Of a stretch of 64,000 nt of DNA, positions 48,944 through 60,435 are shown piece after piece. The notes beneath the pieces were generated by a model that saw only the letters and a list, made by a program, of their open reading frames with translations, had not been told where the DNA came from and searched no databases. Within the stretch, counting starts at the first letter, position 1; the number at the start of each line of letters is the position of its first letter. The translations under genes were made by a program, and so were the position numbers. Source of the DNA: Paramecium octaurelia (taxonomy: Eukaryota; Ciliophora; Oligohymenophorea; Peniculida; Parameciidae); contig CAJJDP010000014.1 in the NCBI GenBank assembly GCA_905182995.1, positions 380,856 through 444,855 on the forward strand, written 5' to 3'.

Positions 48944-49759
48944 TTAATAATTCAATATTTTATAATTATATTTAATTGGTGATTTTGTAGATATTAAGAT
49001 AATATGTTGATTTCTAAATTATTGGAACATTTATCAGTTTATTTTTCTGCAACTTCAGTTACAAATATCTAGGTAGCGATTTGCTAGTTAAATTTATAAT
49101 TAGTATCCATTCAACAAATTAAGCCCATAAATTAAATATTTGTATGTTTTCTTTAGCCTTAATTATCAAAAAGCAAAACTTTAATTATTTGTTATCCAAA
49201 TTTAAATATTTTCATAAATAATGAAAATTTAGTCTCATAAAAATTATTAATTTTTCTTTGAAAATATTTGATCGAATTTCATTAGAGTTTATGGTTTTGA
49301 AGTAAAAATAGAATAATCATTTTGCTATTTAATTAAGTTTATCATTTTTATTTCTAATAATAAAGATTTTAATTTAATGATGTAATACAATTTAATTATA
49401 ATACATGAATGGTTGTTTTATTATGTTAATACTGCATGGGGCTTATAGGGGTCATTAAAAATAATAAGCAAATTTGATATTTTAAATTACTTAAATTTTT
49501 TAAACATTTTTACCTTCATGCTTTTTAATTGTAATGGATACTTGATAGCAAATGAATAATCTAAACACGAAGTTTTCCTAAGTGCAAGCCACTTGGGTTT
49601 GACCATAAATGTAAAATCAAATCTACCTAAATAGATGACAAGTACAGATTCCTAAATAGCTTTCATTCCGCGTGGGACTATAGACAGCGTACTAACATGG
49701 TTTCGCTCAGTAAACGAAGGTATTTTCATCTCTAATTATGAGTGAACAAAACAGGAACG
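48944..49759. other. Intergenic region with higher-GC patch just before the kinase
   Basis: From 48944 to about 49520 nothing is visible beyond AT-rich DNA. At 49570-49740 base composition turns more coding-like and all three plus frames stay open for 100 bases or more (one reads S-A-S-H-L-G-L-T-I-N, then I-P-R-G-T-I-D-S-V-L-T-W-F-R). This may be an unplaced 5' exon of the kinase gene, or a remnant. Confidence 0.3.
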
Positions 49760-50938
49760 ATGGACTTAGAAAGCATTGACAGAAACATTAAGGTTACTAT
49801 TGACATTGACTTACTAAATTTACAGAATTTGGAGCGCCTTCTCCGTGGGAAAGTACTGTTCCAAAGAAAGCCCTGTTTTAAAAGAATCAATGGTATAGCC
49901 AACAATATTTGTATCTGATAATTATCATCCTAGTTTTATTACAGATAGAAGGAACCAATAACTATATGGTCGAGAAGATGGCATACCTTCCCCATGTGTC
50001 ATCAGACAATTCTAATTTTACACGTTTTGTATAAAAACTCATATAATCACAAGGAATAAATAAAGTAGGAATAGATGATTCTAAACAATCTAAGGGATCA
50101 TCCTCATCCAAATATAATCTAATTGGAGGAGATTTCATGTGACGGTAATTCCTTGTCTATACTACTTGAATACTGCCCTGGAGGTGACTTTCTTAAGCAT
50201 TTGAATCAAAATAACTATAATATCGACCATCAATTGGTGATGAAAAAATTATTAAGTGGTATTTATAAAAAAAAGTCCATTATTTAGTTGTTTAGCATCT
50301 TCATTAACTGGATATACTGCATCGAGATATCAAGCTTTAGAATGTCTTACTTAGAATACCAAACGATATCAGCAGTCTAGTATTGGCAGACTTCGGGTTG
50401 GCATGTCACAAAAGTTAAATCCCTTATTATAATACAAGGTATTATAATAAAACTACAATATCCATAGATGTGGAACACCAGGTTACACAGCTCCTGAAGT
50501 GTTCACATAAAACATATATGATACCAAGGTTGACATATTTAGCTGTGGTGTAATGTTCTTTAATTTGTAAATCCTATATTAATTCTAGATTGACATTAAA
50601 GAATCCTTTTGGGTCTTCCAAAAACCCTTAAACATTGCTTTTGAAGAATATCTCTGCAGACTATGATCTAACTCATTTGGAACTCATAAAAACTAAAATT
50701 CCTTAAGCTTATGATTTAGTTCTATTGATGCTTCAAAAGGATCCAAAATTACGACCTACTGCTACGCAATGCTTATAGCATCCTTACTTCTAGCAAACAA
50801 TATTTGAACAAAAAGAAGATTCTACTTTAGATAATATCTAGTATATCTTTATAATTACATTGTAGATTCAATAATCCTGTTCATCAAGCAGTGAAAGTAA
50901 ACTAAACTAAGCCTCACCAAATGCCTTAGTTTAAATGA
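49760..50938 (+). CDS. Ser/Thr protein kinase; 5' end and N-lobe uncertain
   Basis: From 50085 on, the kinase is clear: E-Q-M-I-L-N-N-L-R-D-H-P-H-P-N-I-I, then L-L-E-Y-C-P-G-G-D-F, H-R-D-I-K-L-Q-N-V-L-L (catalytic loop), L-A-D-F-G-L-A (Mg loop), C-G-T-P-G-Y-T-A-P-E, D-I-F-S-C-G-V-M, and D-P-K-L-R-P-T-A. Introns that keep this frame: 50256-50275 (20 nt), 50439-50467, 50567-50588, 50841-50865. The layout suits ULK- or CAMK-like kinases. The Gly-rich loop and ATP-binding Lys are not found in one consistent frame between 49760 and 50085, even allowing introns such as gtataa...cacaag near 50031-50055. Either more introns exist or the N-lobe is decayed. The start given is provisional. Confidence 0.65.
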
Positions 50939-52085
50939 TTACTACTCATTCATTATTAAGTGATTTATTATTCTAGATTATTATTATCAATTTTTGAAAG
51001 AATTTTAACATAAATTATAGGTTCATTGTTACCTAGTAATTCACTTCTCAATCATTAAATCATAATTGTAAAGAGACTAATATTTAAATTTATTCTCCTA
51101 TCTTCCTATTCAGATTTTGATAACAAGAAAATGACAACCTTCAATCTTTATTTAATTTTAAACTTTGGAACATTAATATTTCTAAAATATTTTTTGTTGT
51201 TATTGTGCCAATAAAAGAATAGAATGAACTTTAAAAGTATTCATCCTTAAACATTCTATATAATTAGTTTTGCACAATAAATTCTTGAAAATTAATTAGA
51301 CTTCGACTTACATTCTCTATACCATTTTAATTAGAAAAAATAAATTATTTCAAGTAGTATTATGACATAGTGAAGCGAACTACTAAATTATTATTCTTAC
51401 TGTAAACATTCTTAAAACTAGAGCCTCATCTTAATCTCAGTTGATTGCAATTAAGTTTACTTAAAATTCAAAATAATTTTATCAGTTAGAGAATCTTCCT
51501 ACTTTGAATATAAATGGTTGAACCAATTTGAAAATTCAACATAATTCGGCTATTACTTAGCGAAATTAATATATATAGATACTTAATTATTTATATTACT
51601 TCTATATTTCTTAATAATCTTCAAATTTATAGTACTCAGAATTAAATTTCTACTTATTATAAATATTTTCAATCCATAGCATCCTAATTAGCTTTTATTA
51701 GATTGCAATAGTTAATCTCTTACTTATTGCACCATCGTAACTCATGAAATTATTTAATTAATAATAACACTAATTTAGTTTTAAATTAGCAAAATAACTT
51801 TTTGATATGATAATCTATTATAATTGGGTGTCCAAAATGGTCTGCTGATTCTTCTATTTTAAAAAGAAAAAAATACTCAAATTCTAATTTGTAATAAATA
51901 CTTTTTTTCTTAATTATTTTTTTCATAATAGAATTTAATGGTTTCTATAAAATAAAAACCTATATAAATGTAATTCACAAACAATTTTGATAATTAATAA
52001 ATTTAATGTGACCCTTAAATTTGTAATAAAGATAAATAAAACTATCTTTGAAGTGAAAACAAAATTTAATATTTTCTTTCCAAAA

Positions 52086-52199
52086 ATGAGCGAAAAGTTT
52101 AAATATATTTCCACTTCAGAATTTACAGATGTAATAAATGAAAAAAGATTATGGAATGATAAAAATCAGAAACCATGGTTTTATAACTCCTTCATTTGA
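52086..52199 (+). CDS. Micro-ORF, 37 codons, possibly a gene fragment
   Basis: M-S-E-K-F-K-Y-I-S-T-S-E-F-T-D-V-I-N ending W-F-Y-N-S-F-I-stop. Composition is more protein-like than the surroundings (two Trp, ordered charged residues). An in-frame ATG at 51987 would lengthen it by 33 AT-driven codons. It could be a real small protein, a terminal exon or a remnant. Confidence 0.25.
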   Translation: MSEKFKYISTSEFTDVINEKRLWNDKNQKPWFYNSFI

Positions 52200-52210
52200 A
52201 AACTCATCAA

Positions 52211-52368
52211 TCAAAAAAGAATTCTGATGCTTTCTAATCTTTAGGATATCTACTTTGCTTATTTTCTGAGAATTTTCAAAAAATTTACCTTGTATAGCTG
52301 CTTCTCATAAAGTCCCATAAACTGTAGAGCATTTTTTATGCTTTAGCCTCCTATCCATAATAAGCCAT
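52211..52368 (-). CDS. Micro-gene, 44 residues with one 23-nt intron
   Basis: M-A-Y-Y-G-Q-E-A-K-A-Q-K-M-L-Y-S-L-W, then R-S-S-Y-T-R. A canonical intron gtaaattttttgaaaattctcag is removed, then K-Q-A-K-Q-I-S-Q-R-L-E-S-I to TGA. The intron and the Gln TAA/TAG codons argue for present or past coding. It resembles a short amphipathic protein, perhaps a small complex subunit or a fragment. It ends 11 bp from the preceding plus-strand micro-ORF. Confidence 0.35.
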
Positions 52369-52437
52369 GACTTACTTATTGATGGATGATTGCAAATTAT
52401 AGCTAAGTACTTTGTTGAAATAAATTTTGCCAAGCTT

Positions 52438-52462
52438 GGCCAAATAATTATTTTTGGCCATA
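52438..52462. repeat. Short inverted repeat (8-bp arms) next to a 12-bp palindrome
   Basis: Arms tggccaaa and tttggcca flank an 8-bp AT loop. Directly upstream, gccaagcttggc (52429-52440) is a perfect palindrome. Small enough to be chance, but GC-rich relative to the surroundings. Confidence 0.4.
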
Positions 52463-53940
52463 TATCATCGAACTTTCTTAATATATTCTAATTTTAAATT
52501 GGAAAGATGGTGGAACTTTTCAAAATGGTCACTCTATTCTTCTTTTTATTAATTCAATTCATTCTAGCTTAGTTAAATTTAGTAAAGAATTTAAAAATAA
52601 AAGTAAAATATTCACTGAGACAGACTATCATCACCTGTTAGTAAAATCTAATCTTGTTAAAATGCTCTATCAATACTAAATTTAAATTATCATATCATTT
52701 TAGTTAGATTCAAGGAAGAAACATTTTCATTAAATATCTCTAATTGTTAAGATTTTCGCTGTTAAAATGATATATCTATTATTTTGTAGAACATTCGATA
52801 GAATTCTTTTATGATTTCTATATAATATTATCTTAGATTGAATCCTTATCATATGACAAAATTTGATTAGATTCTTTATATAATTTAATTTTAATGACAA
52901 TTACTTAATGAATTCAAAATTTATTAGTCTGTTTATCTCTTTATTTAATTTTAATATTCTTGATTTTCTGCCCTTGGTCCTACTAATATATTTACATTCT
53001 AATTAAACAAATTTATAATAGCAGAATTATTCATAAAATATTTCTATCAAGAAAACTTATTATCTATTATTTTTCATCATATATAACTATTGATTAAGAT
53101 GTCTTTCAAAAGAGTATTCTTTAGAATTAGTTGGTTTAAGAAGTTTGTTTAAATAAATAAGTGATTTTATGAAGAAAAAGCTATAATAAAATTAGTAAAG
53201 GCCTAATGAAGAAGGAGTAAATGTAAATATTATTTATTAATTATTTTTATTAAAAAATTTGAGCGCCAATTCTTCAATTTAAAACTTAAAATTGAACTGA
53301 ACTTATTTTAGGTTGTGATTCAAACAACCTTATTATTTATGTTTTATATAAATAGGATTGACTATAAATTCCTCCTTATTCATTTAAGTCTTCTCTGTGT
53401 ATTAATTAAAAAAGGAATGAAAAATTAATTCATAAAATTCGAAGTATATTTTGAGAATCAATAATTAAAAAACGAGATGAATAAGTAATAATCGACAACA
53501 ATATTTTGTAATTATCAAATAATTTGATTTATTTGACACAGAATTTAATTTTCTCCTGAAAAGATAATGAATTTATATTTCATTTTAGAAACAATTGTTC
53601 TTTCATTTTTTATAAGAAATAAATTTAATTTACAATCTAATTAGATGTAACTCTACAATCTTATATAAATAAAATCATTTAAAGAGCGTTTTACTCGTAT
53701 AAGTGACAATTCTTAACTTGAAGAAATCTGATTAATTTATGAAAAAACATATTAATAAGATACTCTTTTCAAATAGTATTGAGTGCATGTAATGATACAA
53801 CAAATTTCAATAGATATTTTTAATACTAAATGTACTTATAAAATTATTCACTGGTTTTAATTTACTGTTAATTAATAAAGTGATTTACCTGTCATAATTC
53901 AAAAACGAAATGATATTTGCAAGTTCCATTAATAAAATTA

Positions 53941-54765
53941 ATGTAAAAATTGTTTTTCATAACAATATTGGCTGTTGGCACATACGGAGCATTAACAGCA
54001 GATTTTTGGTGCGATTGTACAGAATTCACAAGTTAAACTGAATGCAACAATGTTGTTGACTGTGTTTGGGGAACTGCCTGCGCAAAGAAGGCATGTAAGG
54101 ACGTATCAACTGATGTTTGCGATACTCTTGATTCTTGCACAATAAATAACTCTGGAGTTTGTGAAGACTCAAAAGCATGTTCCACTTATGAAGCAGCTAA
54201 GCCAATTTTATGTATGATCCAAAAAGGAAACTGTGCAGCTGCATCTTTAACTCCAAATGCAAATGGAAAATACACTTGTTCCACCTACACAGCTGTTTCA
54301 GATTGCTCAACTTTACCCGCTACTGTTGCTGGCTGCAGCAATAATTTTATAAGTGATTCATATTTCTGCTGGTTGAATACAACTACAAATAAATGTGAAA
54401 AGTTCAGCACAGACACTTGCACTGGTGCACCTATGGATGTATGTGCAGATTTAGGATGTGATGCCTCAGGAACTGCTTGTAAGGCTTTCACCTGCTCTTC
54501 TTTTACAAGTGAAGCATTATGTACCGTAGCTAATGATGGTATCTTCGGTGCTTAAACATTATGTAAATGGGATAAAACAACTAGCAAATGTGGAGACAGA
54601 AGTGATGTTACAGATTTTACTCAAGACACTTGTTCAAAGAATACAGACGGTGGATATTATTGGGACAATGATACTTGTGTCGCCTGTTAAGAAGACGAAT
54701 CTGAAGATTCAAGTAGTCCTTATCTATTGGCTTCATTGGCAGTCTTTTTAGCAATCATCCAATGA
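53941..54765 (+). CDS. Small Cys-rich surface-antigen-like protein, GPI-type
   Basis: 274 residues, no intron. The signal peptide is M-Q-K-L-F-F-I-T-I-L-A-V-G-T-Y-G-A. The body has over 30 Cys in a recurring pattern of about 30-40 residues (C-x-W-D/G ... C-x-x-x-x-C ... T-C), for example C-N-N-V-V-D-C-V-W-G-T-A-C and Y-F-C-W-L-N-T-T-T-N-K-C. This resembles the Cys-period repeats of Paramecium surface antigens (i-antigens), which are much larger. The C-terminus is hydrophobic (Y-L-L-A-S-L-A-V-F-L-A-I-I-Q), a GPI-addition signal preceded by an acidic Ser-rich segment. Base composition is richer in GC than neighbours, as usual for surface antigen genes. Likely a minor coat protein. Confidence 0.82.
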
Positions 54766-54811
54766 TAAATATATTCACATTAAAAACGATATTTTTTATT
54801 TTAAATTCTTC

Positions 54812-56384
54812 TCACTTCTCATCAACCTTCATTTTGATATGATTTATTATTTGATCGATCTCATCTTGTTCTAATTCTAGTTTCTAAACTGCTTGTATGA
54901 TGACACTTGGATTGATACTGTGTTATAGGAGTTTTGAAGATTAAAATTTAATTTCGGCAATAATTTCATGTTTCTTTACTTCATTTTATGAATCCACCTA
55001 TTATTGTTCATGCAGCTTTATAATAAAGTGTCTCTTCCAAAATTCAACATCCATCAAACAAGGTTGTTTCAGTATGTTATCATAATATAACGTAATTTGA
55101 TCTTTTAAATCATCCTGAACTGGGAATGTATGGTACTTTTGTAATGTTTACTTAATTAACTTTATGGTTTACTCAGTTAGATTCCGATGATATAACTAAT
55201 TCTCTTAAAATCAATTACATAATGAATTAAATCAACTAATAATTTATGGAGGTTCTGCATATAAATGTTTAGCTTTATCAATTATGATTTTGCATCCATT
55301 GGTAACTTAGATTCTCTTAATGAATCTAAAAATTAATCAAGTTCTTCATTTGAGCCTGCCAACTTTGCAAACAATTGATCATTAACTACGAAATTTGATT
55401 AACTCAATGAATTAAAAACTGAATCATAAGAGCTATCACGATTTATAGTTCTCTTGATTGAGGACCACAATGACTTTATCTCTTAAATTAGATATCATAT
55501 TACCTTATGTAGCCTATTTTGATTTCAAATTTAAAGATGGTTATTAATTCCTAATTTCCATTTCTGTTTACATAATGTAATCATTAATATTAAATTTATT
55601 CAACACTGGTCTTGTCTAATCTTCTATTTTAAACATAAAAATAGGTTTTGATATTTCTTGAGCTTCTATTTTCTATTTTTTTATACATATTTACTTAATT
55701 CATTTTTTTGAGTGCATATTCTACATTTTTGATGGTTGAGATATGAAAGACTTACAACTTCATTTGAATATCATTGAATACAGCTCTTCTTTATTTATCT
55801 AATTGAATCACTATCTACTCTTGCTAAGCACATCCTTCAAAGTATTCGCTTATTGTCTGATTGTAATCTGTTATGGCCTATCTTAAGAATATATTGTTTT
55901 ATTGTTTTTCTTATTCTAAAGCTGTTCTAATTGAATCGGTTTTAGCAAAAGGCAAATCAATGATGCTTTATTTATATCGATTGGCTCTTCTAGATAAATT
56001 ATTGACATTAGATTTGAGTTGCTTATCTAAGAGTCTGCAAGTATTCTCGATTTTTGAAACTCCATCATGTTATTTAGCGAGCAGGTCTTTCAATACAACC
56101 AAAGCATCGTTTTTATAAGATTCCTTCAAGTATTCAGCTTACTCCTTTTCGCATAAAATTACACTCCTATAAGCTTAGACTATGTCGATTATGTCGTCAT
56201 TTATTATGCCATCTTCATTAAGATCTAATATTTTAGCTAATTGATCCAAACTTTAAGCATATGAGCCTTCCAATAATGCTCTTTCAAAAAGTGCAGTGTT
56301 AAGAACTTCCATCACCTTCATGTTTTATGTTTAATAGGTTGAGAATTGTTGATACCTATTCATTATATCAGGTTCAAAAAGCAT
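54812..56384 (-). CDS. F-BAR-like membrane-curving protein
   Basis: 501 residues with introns at 55673-55694, 55482-55503 and 55196-55218 (22-23 nt). The N-terminus resembles an FCH/F-BAR start: R-Y-Q-Q-F-S-T-Y, then M-E-V-L-N-T-A-L-F-E-R-A-L-L-E-G, S-Y-A-Q-S-L-D-Q-L-A-K. Long helices follow, also with A-I-T-D-Y-N-Q-T-I. An unusual insertion D-L-N-E-D-G-I-I-N-D-D resembles an EF-hand loop, but position 12 is Ile. No SH3 domain is seen; the second half is helical with W-S-S-I-K-R-T-I. F-BAR proteins bend membranes in endocytosis and cytokinesis. Family call moderate; exon boundaries fit frame and length. Confidence 0.6.
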
Positions 56385-56908
56385 TATTAATTAATTTATT
56401 TCAATTATTTGAAAGAATCCAACTTTAACAAATATTATGGATTTGCACATAAAAATGCATGTATATATATGTTTCAGAAAAGACTAATCGATTTATTAAT
56501 CATTTATCATTAAAATCAGAAATTCTCATCATTAGATAATTTAATTAAGTTAACTTTATATTTTTGAAATAATTTATAATTTATTTATTATGGGAATTTT
56601 TATTATTGCAAGATTGCAATTATCTTTACATACCCAATATCAATATGCACATAAATCATACTATATAAAATATAATGATGATTGTTATAATAGATATTCA
56701 ATTGATTTCTAACTTAAGCTATCTATTTAAAATACAGAGGACAATAAATTAATTAATAGGGAGGGGTGGTAGATAGAAAAAATAAATATTTAAATCTTTA
56801 CTATCTTATAATAGATAATTAAATTGTTGGATATTTATTAATAAAATTTATCAAATTCGTTAAAAAACACTACTCTCTTATCTTTTAATTAATTTTTTTA
56901 TTTGTTTA
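56385..56908. other. AT-rich head-to-head intergenic region
   Basis: 524 bp between the starts of the F-BAR-like gene (minus) and the MYB gene (plus). It contains gggaggggtggtagat at 56760-56775, a G-rich patch that stands out against the AT background. No ORF. Confidence 0.4.
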
Positions 56909-58172
56909 ATGAGAGGTACCCACCAATTAATAACTCAATTTGAACTCAATGGATATACTCTTCCTTTGATGGAAAAGAATATGTGCATTACATTTTTGAA
57001 AGATCTGCTCCAATAAAATCCAATTGACATGGACTTTATACTTGCGAATACTAAGCCATCTGCCAAAGAACTGGAATTGCTAACCTTATAATCAAACATT
57101 CTATAATTAATAAAGGAGGACAAAGATCTATCGATTTCGTCTCCCAGATTTGATTATTCTTAATTAGATAGTATAATCCCTAAGAAGAATAGAAATAAAA
57201 TAAATGAAATTAAAACAAAAGTTGAAACTCTTCTAAATAGTAATAATATTGACCCTCCTTTGACTATTAAGAAGAGGTACTAATGATATTAATTGGATAG
57301 ATGGTGGACAGAAGAAGAAGATTAATAACTGAAAGAATTAGTCACTCAACATGGTGCCAAAAATTGGAAGAAAATAGCATCATATTTTGAAGAAAGGACA
57401 GATGTCTAATGTTTACATAGATGGCAAAAGGTTCTTAATCCTGATCTTGTTAAAGGTCCTTGGACATAAGAAGAAGATGAACTATTAGTTAAATTAGTAA
57501 CCAATTGTGGGCCAAAAAATTGGAGTTAAATTGCTAAGCATTTACCTGGCAGAATAGGTAAATAATGTAGAGAGAGGTATTTAGTTTAGAATTAATGTAG
57601 GTTCCATAATCATCTAGATCCAAAAATCAATAAAGAAAGATGGACTGATGAAGAAGATTAAACCATAATCGAGGCACATAAAAAACTAGGAAACAGATGG
57701 TCATTAATAGCAGGTTTATTGAAAGGAAGAACTGACAATTCAATCAAAAATCATTGGAACAGTACTTTAAAAAGAAGATTGAAGATGTAAAATAGATGGG
57801 AAGATTTATAAGTCTTACCTAGATAGGATGAGACTCAAATTAAAGGAGTACCAAGAAGATAAGTTTAGAGGAGAATTATGTATTACAAAACTCCAGAAAA
57901 ACTGGTTAAAAGAGATCCAGTCTCAAGGCAGTTGAACTTCTTGACTCCATACTCAAATAGTACCCCAAGTAATAATAATACATATATATATAGAATCTGA
58001 AGCTATTCCTAAGAATCTTAGTATAGTATATCCAAATTTATCTGCCAATGGTTCAGAAATTATGTAAAATTATTAATAGATTTTTAGAGATTCATGTTAA
58101 CTTTTATTCAAATAATTAAGTGAATTAACAAATACGGATCTTGATTTCAATAAATAATATAGTTACAAATGA
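56909..58172 (+). CDS. Three-repeat MYB transcription factor (MYB3R-type)
   Basis: 404 residues with introns 57277-57300 and 57969-57993. After a 120-residue N-terminal region come three MYB repeats: R1 R-W-W-T-E-E-E-D ... N-W-K-K-I-A ... C-L-H-R-W-Q; R2 G-P-W-T-Q-E-E-D ... [21 protein letters not shown]3 E-R-W-T-D-E-E-D ... R-W-S-L-I-A ... [12 protein letters not shown]. The spaced Trp residues and recognition helices are intact, so DNA binding to MYB-type sites is expected. The tail is Ser/Asn/Gln-rich, with K-T-P-E and F-L-T-P motifs that could be CDK sites. MYB3R factors regulate G2/M genes in plants and animals. The CXC protein at 13772 belongs to a family acting with MYB in such complexes. 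Confidence 0.93.
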
Positions 58173-59412
58173 TATATTTTAATATATAAAATAAGATTTT
58201 TCAATTTGGGTTTTGAGAAGATCCAATGTAATCGATTATATTTTATGTAAATTGCTATTATTATTTTTGTCCACCAAATTTATGGAAAAAAGGATAACAA
58301 AAATTTGCAATTTTAGATTAGAGTTACTGACAAGAATTTTAAAACGAACAACTGACATATAAATGCAAGTTCTCTACTTGGATATAAATTCAAAATGTTT
58401 TGAAAGAATAAAATGAATATTAGTTAATTTAAACATATGTAATACATAGTGTATTATTTATTTCATCAATTTAAATTTTACTTCAAATCTATATTAGTGC
58501 TTGATTCTAATCATAATATGAATGATTTTTTATAGATTAATAAATGAATTAGGATTTTTCTTTTAAAATTATTTATTTTTTATTTTTACATAAAAATCTA
58601 TGTCTTTTTTTATAGGTCTTTGTTTGAAGTCTAATAAAAAAAATATAATTTAAGAAGATAACATTATTTTCAAACACCAAGCAATGATAAAAATTTATAT
58701 CAAATCATATATTCTTAAATAAAATTTCATATTACTATTCACAAACCTTAATATTCGTCCAGATATTAAAATGTGATTAACTCATATAAAAATAAATATT
58801 CAATTCTGCTAATATTAATAAAATAGGCAGAAAAAACTAAAAATAAAATAATAGTTCAGGGAATGTAGCAAAAAGATTCTAACATTAATTAATTAATAAT
58901 TTTTCTCTTAATTAAAATGCTATATAAAGTCACTATATAAACGATATAATATCTTTAAGTTTTATATATCCTTTTATAGAAAAAAATCTAAGCTATCTTG
59001 TATTTAATTATGAATCAGAAATAACTCAGGTATTCCTTTTTAATTAAACTACTATACTATAGATATTATATCATAAACAGACAATAAAGAAAATCTTATA
59101 ATAAGGTTTATTTTCACTTAACTACTCAGATGAGAGACACAAATTTTAGATTATCCTCCATATTATTGGGACTTATGACGATGGAATTCTAATAAATTAA
59201 GAAAATATTATTTTGAGTCTCATTTTTAGAATTGTATATATATAGTATTATTGATTGTAATAATAAATATATGGTTATAATTGAATATAAAAATTCAAAA
59301 ATAAATATTTTTTTAAAATATCACTAAAGGCAATATAATACAATAAATATTCTCATCTTAATCTTGTTTGGTATTTTCTTATACTCAAAGTTGCATTGTT
59401 TAACAGTGTAAA
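58173..59412. other. AT-rich intergenic region, 1.24 kb, nothing supportable
   Basis: No frame shows coding character on either strand and I see no RNA gene. It is the second-longest gene-free stretch in the right half. Confidence 0.45.
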
Positions 59413-59845
59413 ATGTATTAAGATTTTAATAATTCTTATAAAAATTTAATGGGTCCCATAAAATAGTTATAAGCTTTTGTATGTGCCTAGACATTTTGGC
59501 CATAGTTCATGATTAGATGGTTTTAGGCTGAAAAAGGACCTTTTACGATCTTCTTTTACTGTCCTTTAGCAAAATGGGGAATATCAATAGCAAATATCAA
59601 TGACATGATGAAAAAGCCTGTTGACACAATAAACCCTGTTTAATAATCGGTTATTACGTTAACAGGAACCCTTATTGCAAGGTATTGCATTAAATTATTC
59701 ATTAGATGGTGCTGGGTTTTATCACCAAGATAATATATGTTAATGATATGCAACTCGGTGATGGCATGTACAGGAATTATTCAATTATGGAGAAAACAGT
59801 AAATAATTCATCTATCATATTAGTTAAGCTGGTCTCTTATTTTGA
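59413..59845 (+). CDS. MPC2: Mitochondrial pyruvate carrier subunit 2 (MPC2)
   Basis: 127 residues with introns 59682-59705 (24 nt) and 59799-59823 (25 nt). MPC2 signatures are intact: A-E-K-G-P-F-T-I-F-F-Y-C-P-L-A-K-W-G, then I-A-N-I-N-D-M-M-K-K-P, S-V-I-T-L-T-G-T-L-I-A-R-W-C-W-V-L-S-P, and C-N-S-V-M-A-C-T-G-I-I-Q-L. That is three short transmembrane helices, and the size matches (human 127). It forms a heterodimer with MPC1 in the inner mitochondrial membrane to import pyruvate. The ATG at 59413 gives 12 extra residues over the in-frame ATG 59449; either may start it. Confidence 0.93.
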
Positions 59846-60435
59846 AATATTTTATGCATGTTTCGAATATATAAATTATCAATCGAAGTATCTTTTTTTT
59901 ATATGTATAATATTTCAACTTGAAGCAATCATTGATTTACTCTTGAGTCTTCGCTATAAATTCTAATATGACAATCCATTATTCTTAATAAATTCAAATT
60001 TACTATTCCGTACCTTAAACTGAAACATCAAGTCGATATTTATTTGGGTTATTAAGAAAATTCTAACACTAAGTTGATTCTAAAAAGGATTGACAATTTC
60101 TCAATTCCCACTTTTCTTCTAATATAAAAATTAACAAATTAAACTTCCTCTCTCCCTTATTCTACTTGACACATACTAAAGTGGATTAGGATGGCTAAAA
60201 ATATTCAAAAAAAGAGAGCTCCAATTATTCCAAAAAAGTTGAATTTAGTGTTGTTTATCAATTAAGATTATTATGTTACAATGCAAGGCCCCTATAGTAT
60301 TAACATTATTTTATAAAAATTCACAAAACAAATAATTTAGGTTATTATTGAAATTGAAATCAAGAAAGTAGATATAAAACTGATGATATAAGTGGATTAT
60401 TGATATTTATGATTGTACTTAGATAAAATGAATAA
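59846..60435. other. Intergenic region with a 70-codon ORF of unclear status
   Basis: 590 bp tail-to-tail. At 60191-60403 (plus) a frame reads M-A-K-N-I-Q-K-K-R-A-P-I-I-P-K-K-L-N-L-V, about 70 residues to TGA. The first 35 look protein-like, the rest AT-driven. It may be a small basic protein or chance. Nothing else seen. Confidence 0.3.

Larger units (their letters stand above)
50939..53940. other. 3-kb gene-poor AT-rich stretch
   Basis: Unusually long for this compact chromosome. I can support only two micro-ORFs (listed separately at 52086-52199 and 52211-52368) and a small inverted repeat at 52438-52462. The rest is strongly AT-rich with frequent TGA in all frames and no RNA gene that I can recognise. 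Confidence 0.5.

Noticed and set aside
55202-55218. 17-nt intron in the F-BAR-like gene
   Set aside because: Too short for Paramecium; the overlapping 23-nt intron 55196-55218 gives the same frame with a normal length.
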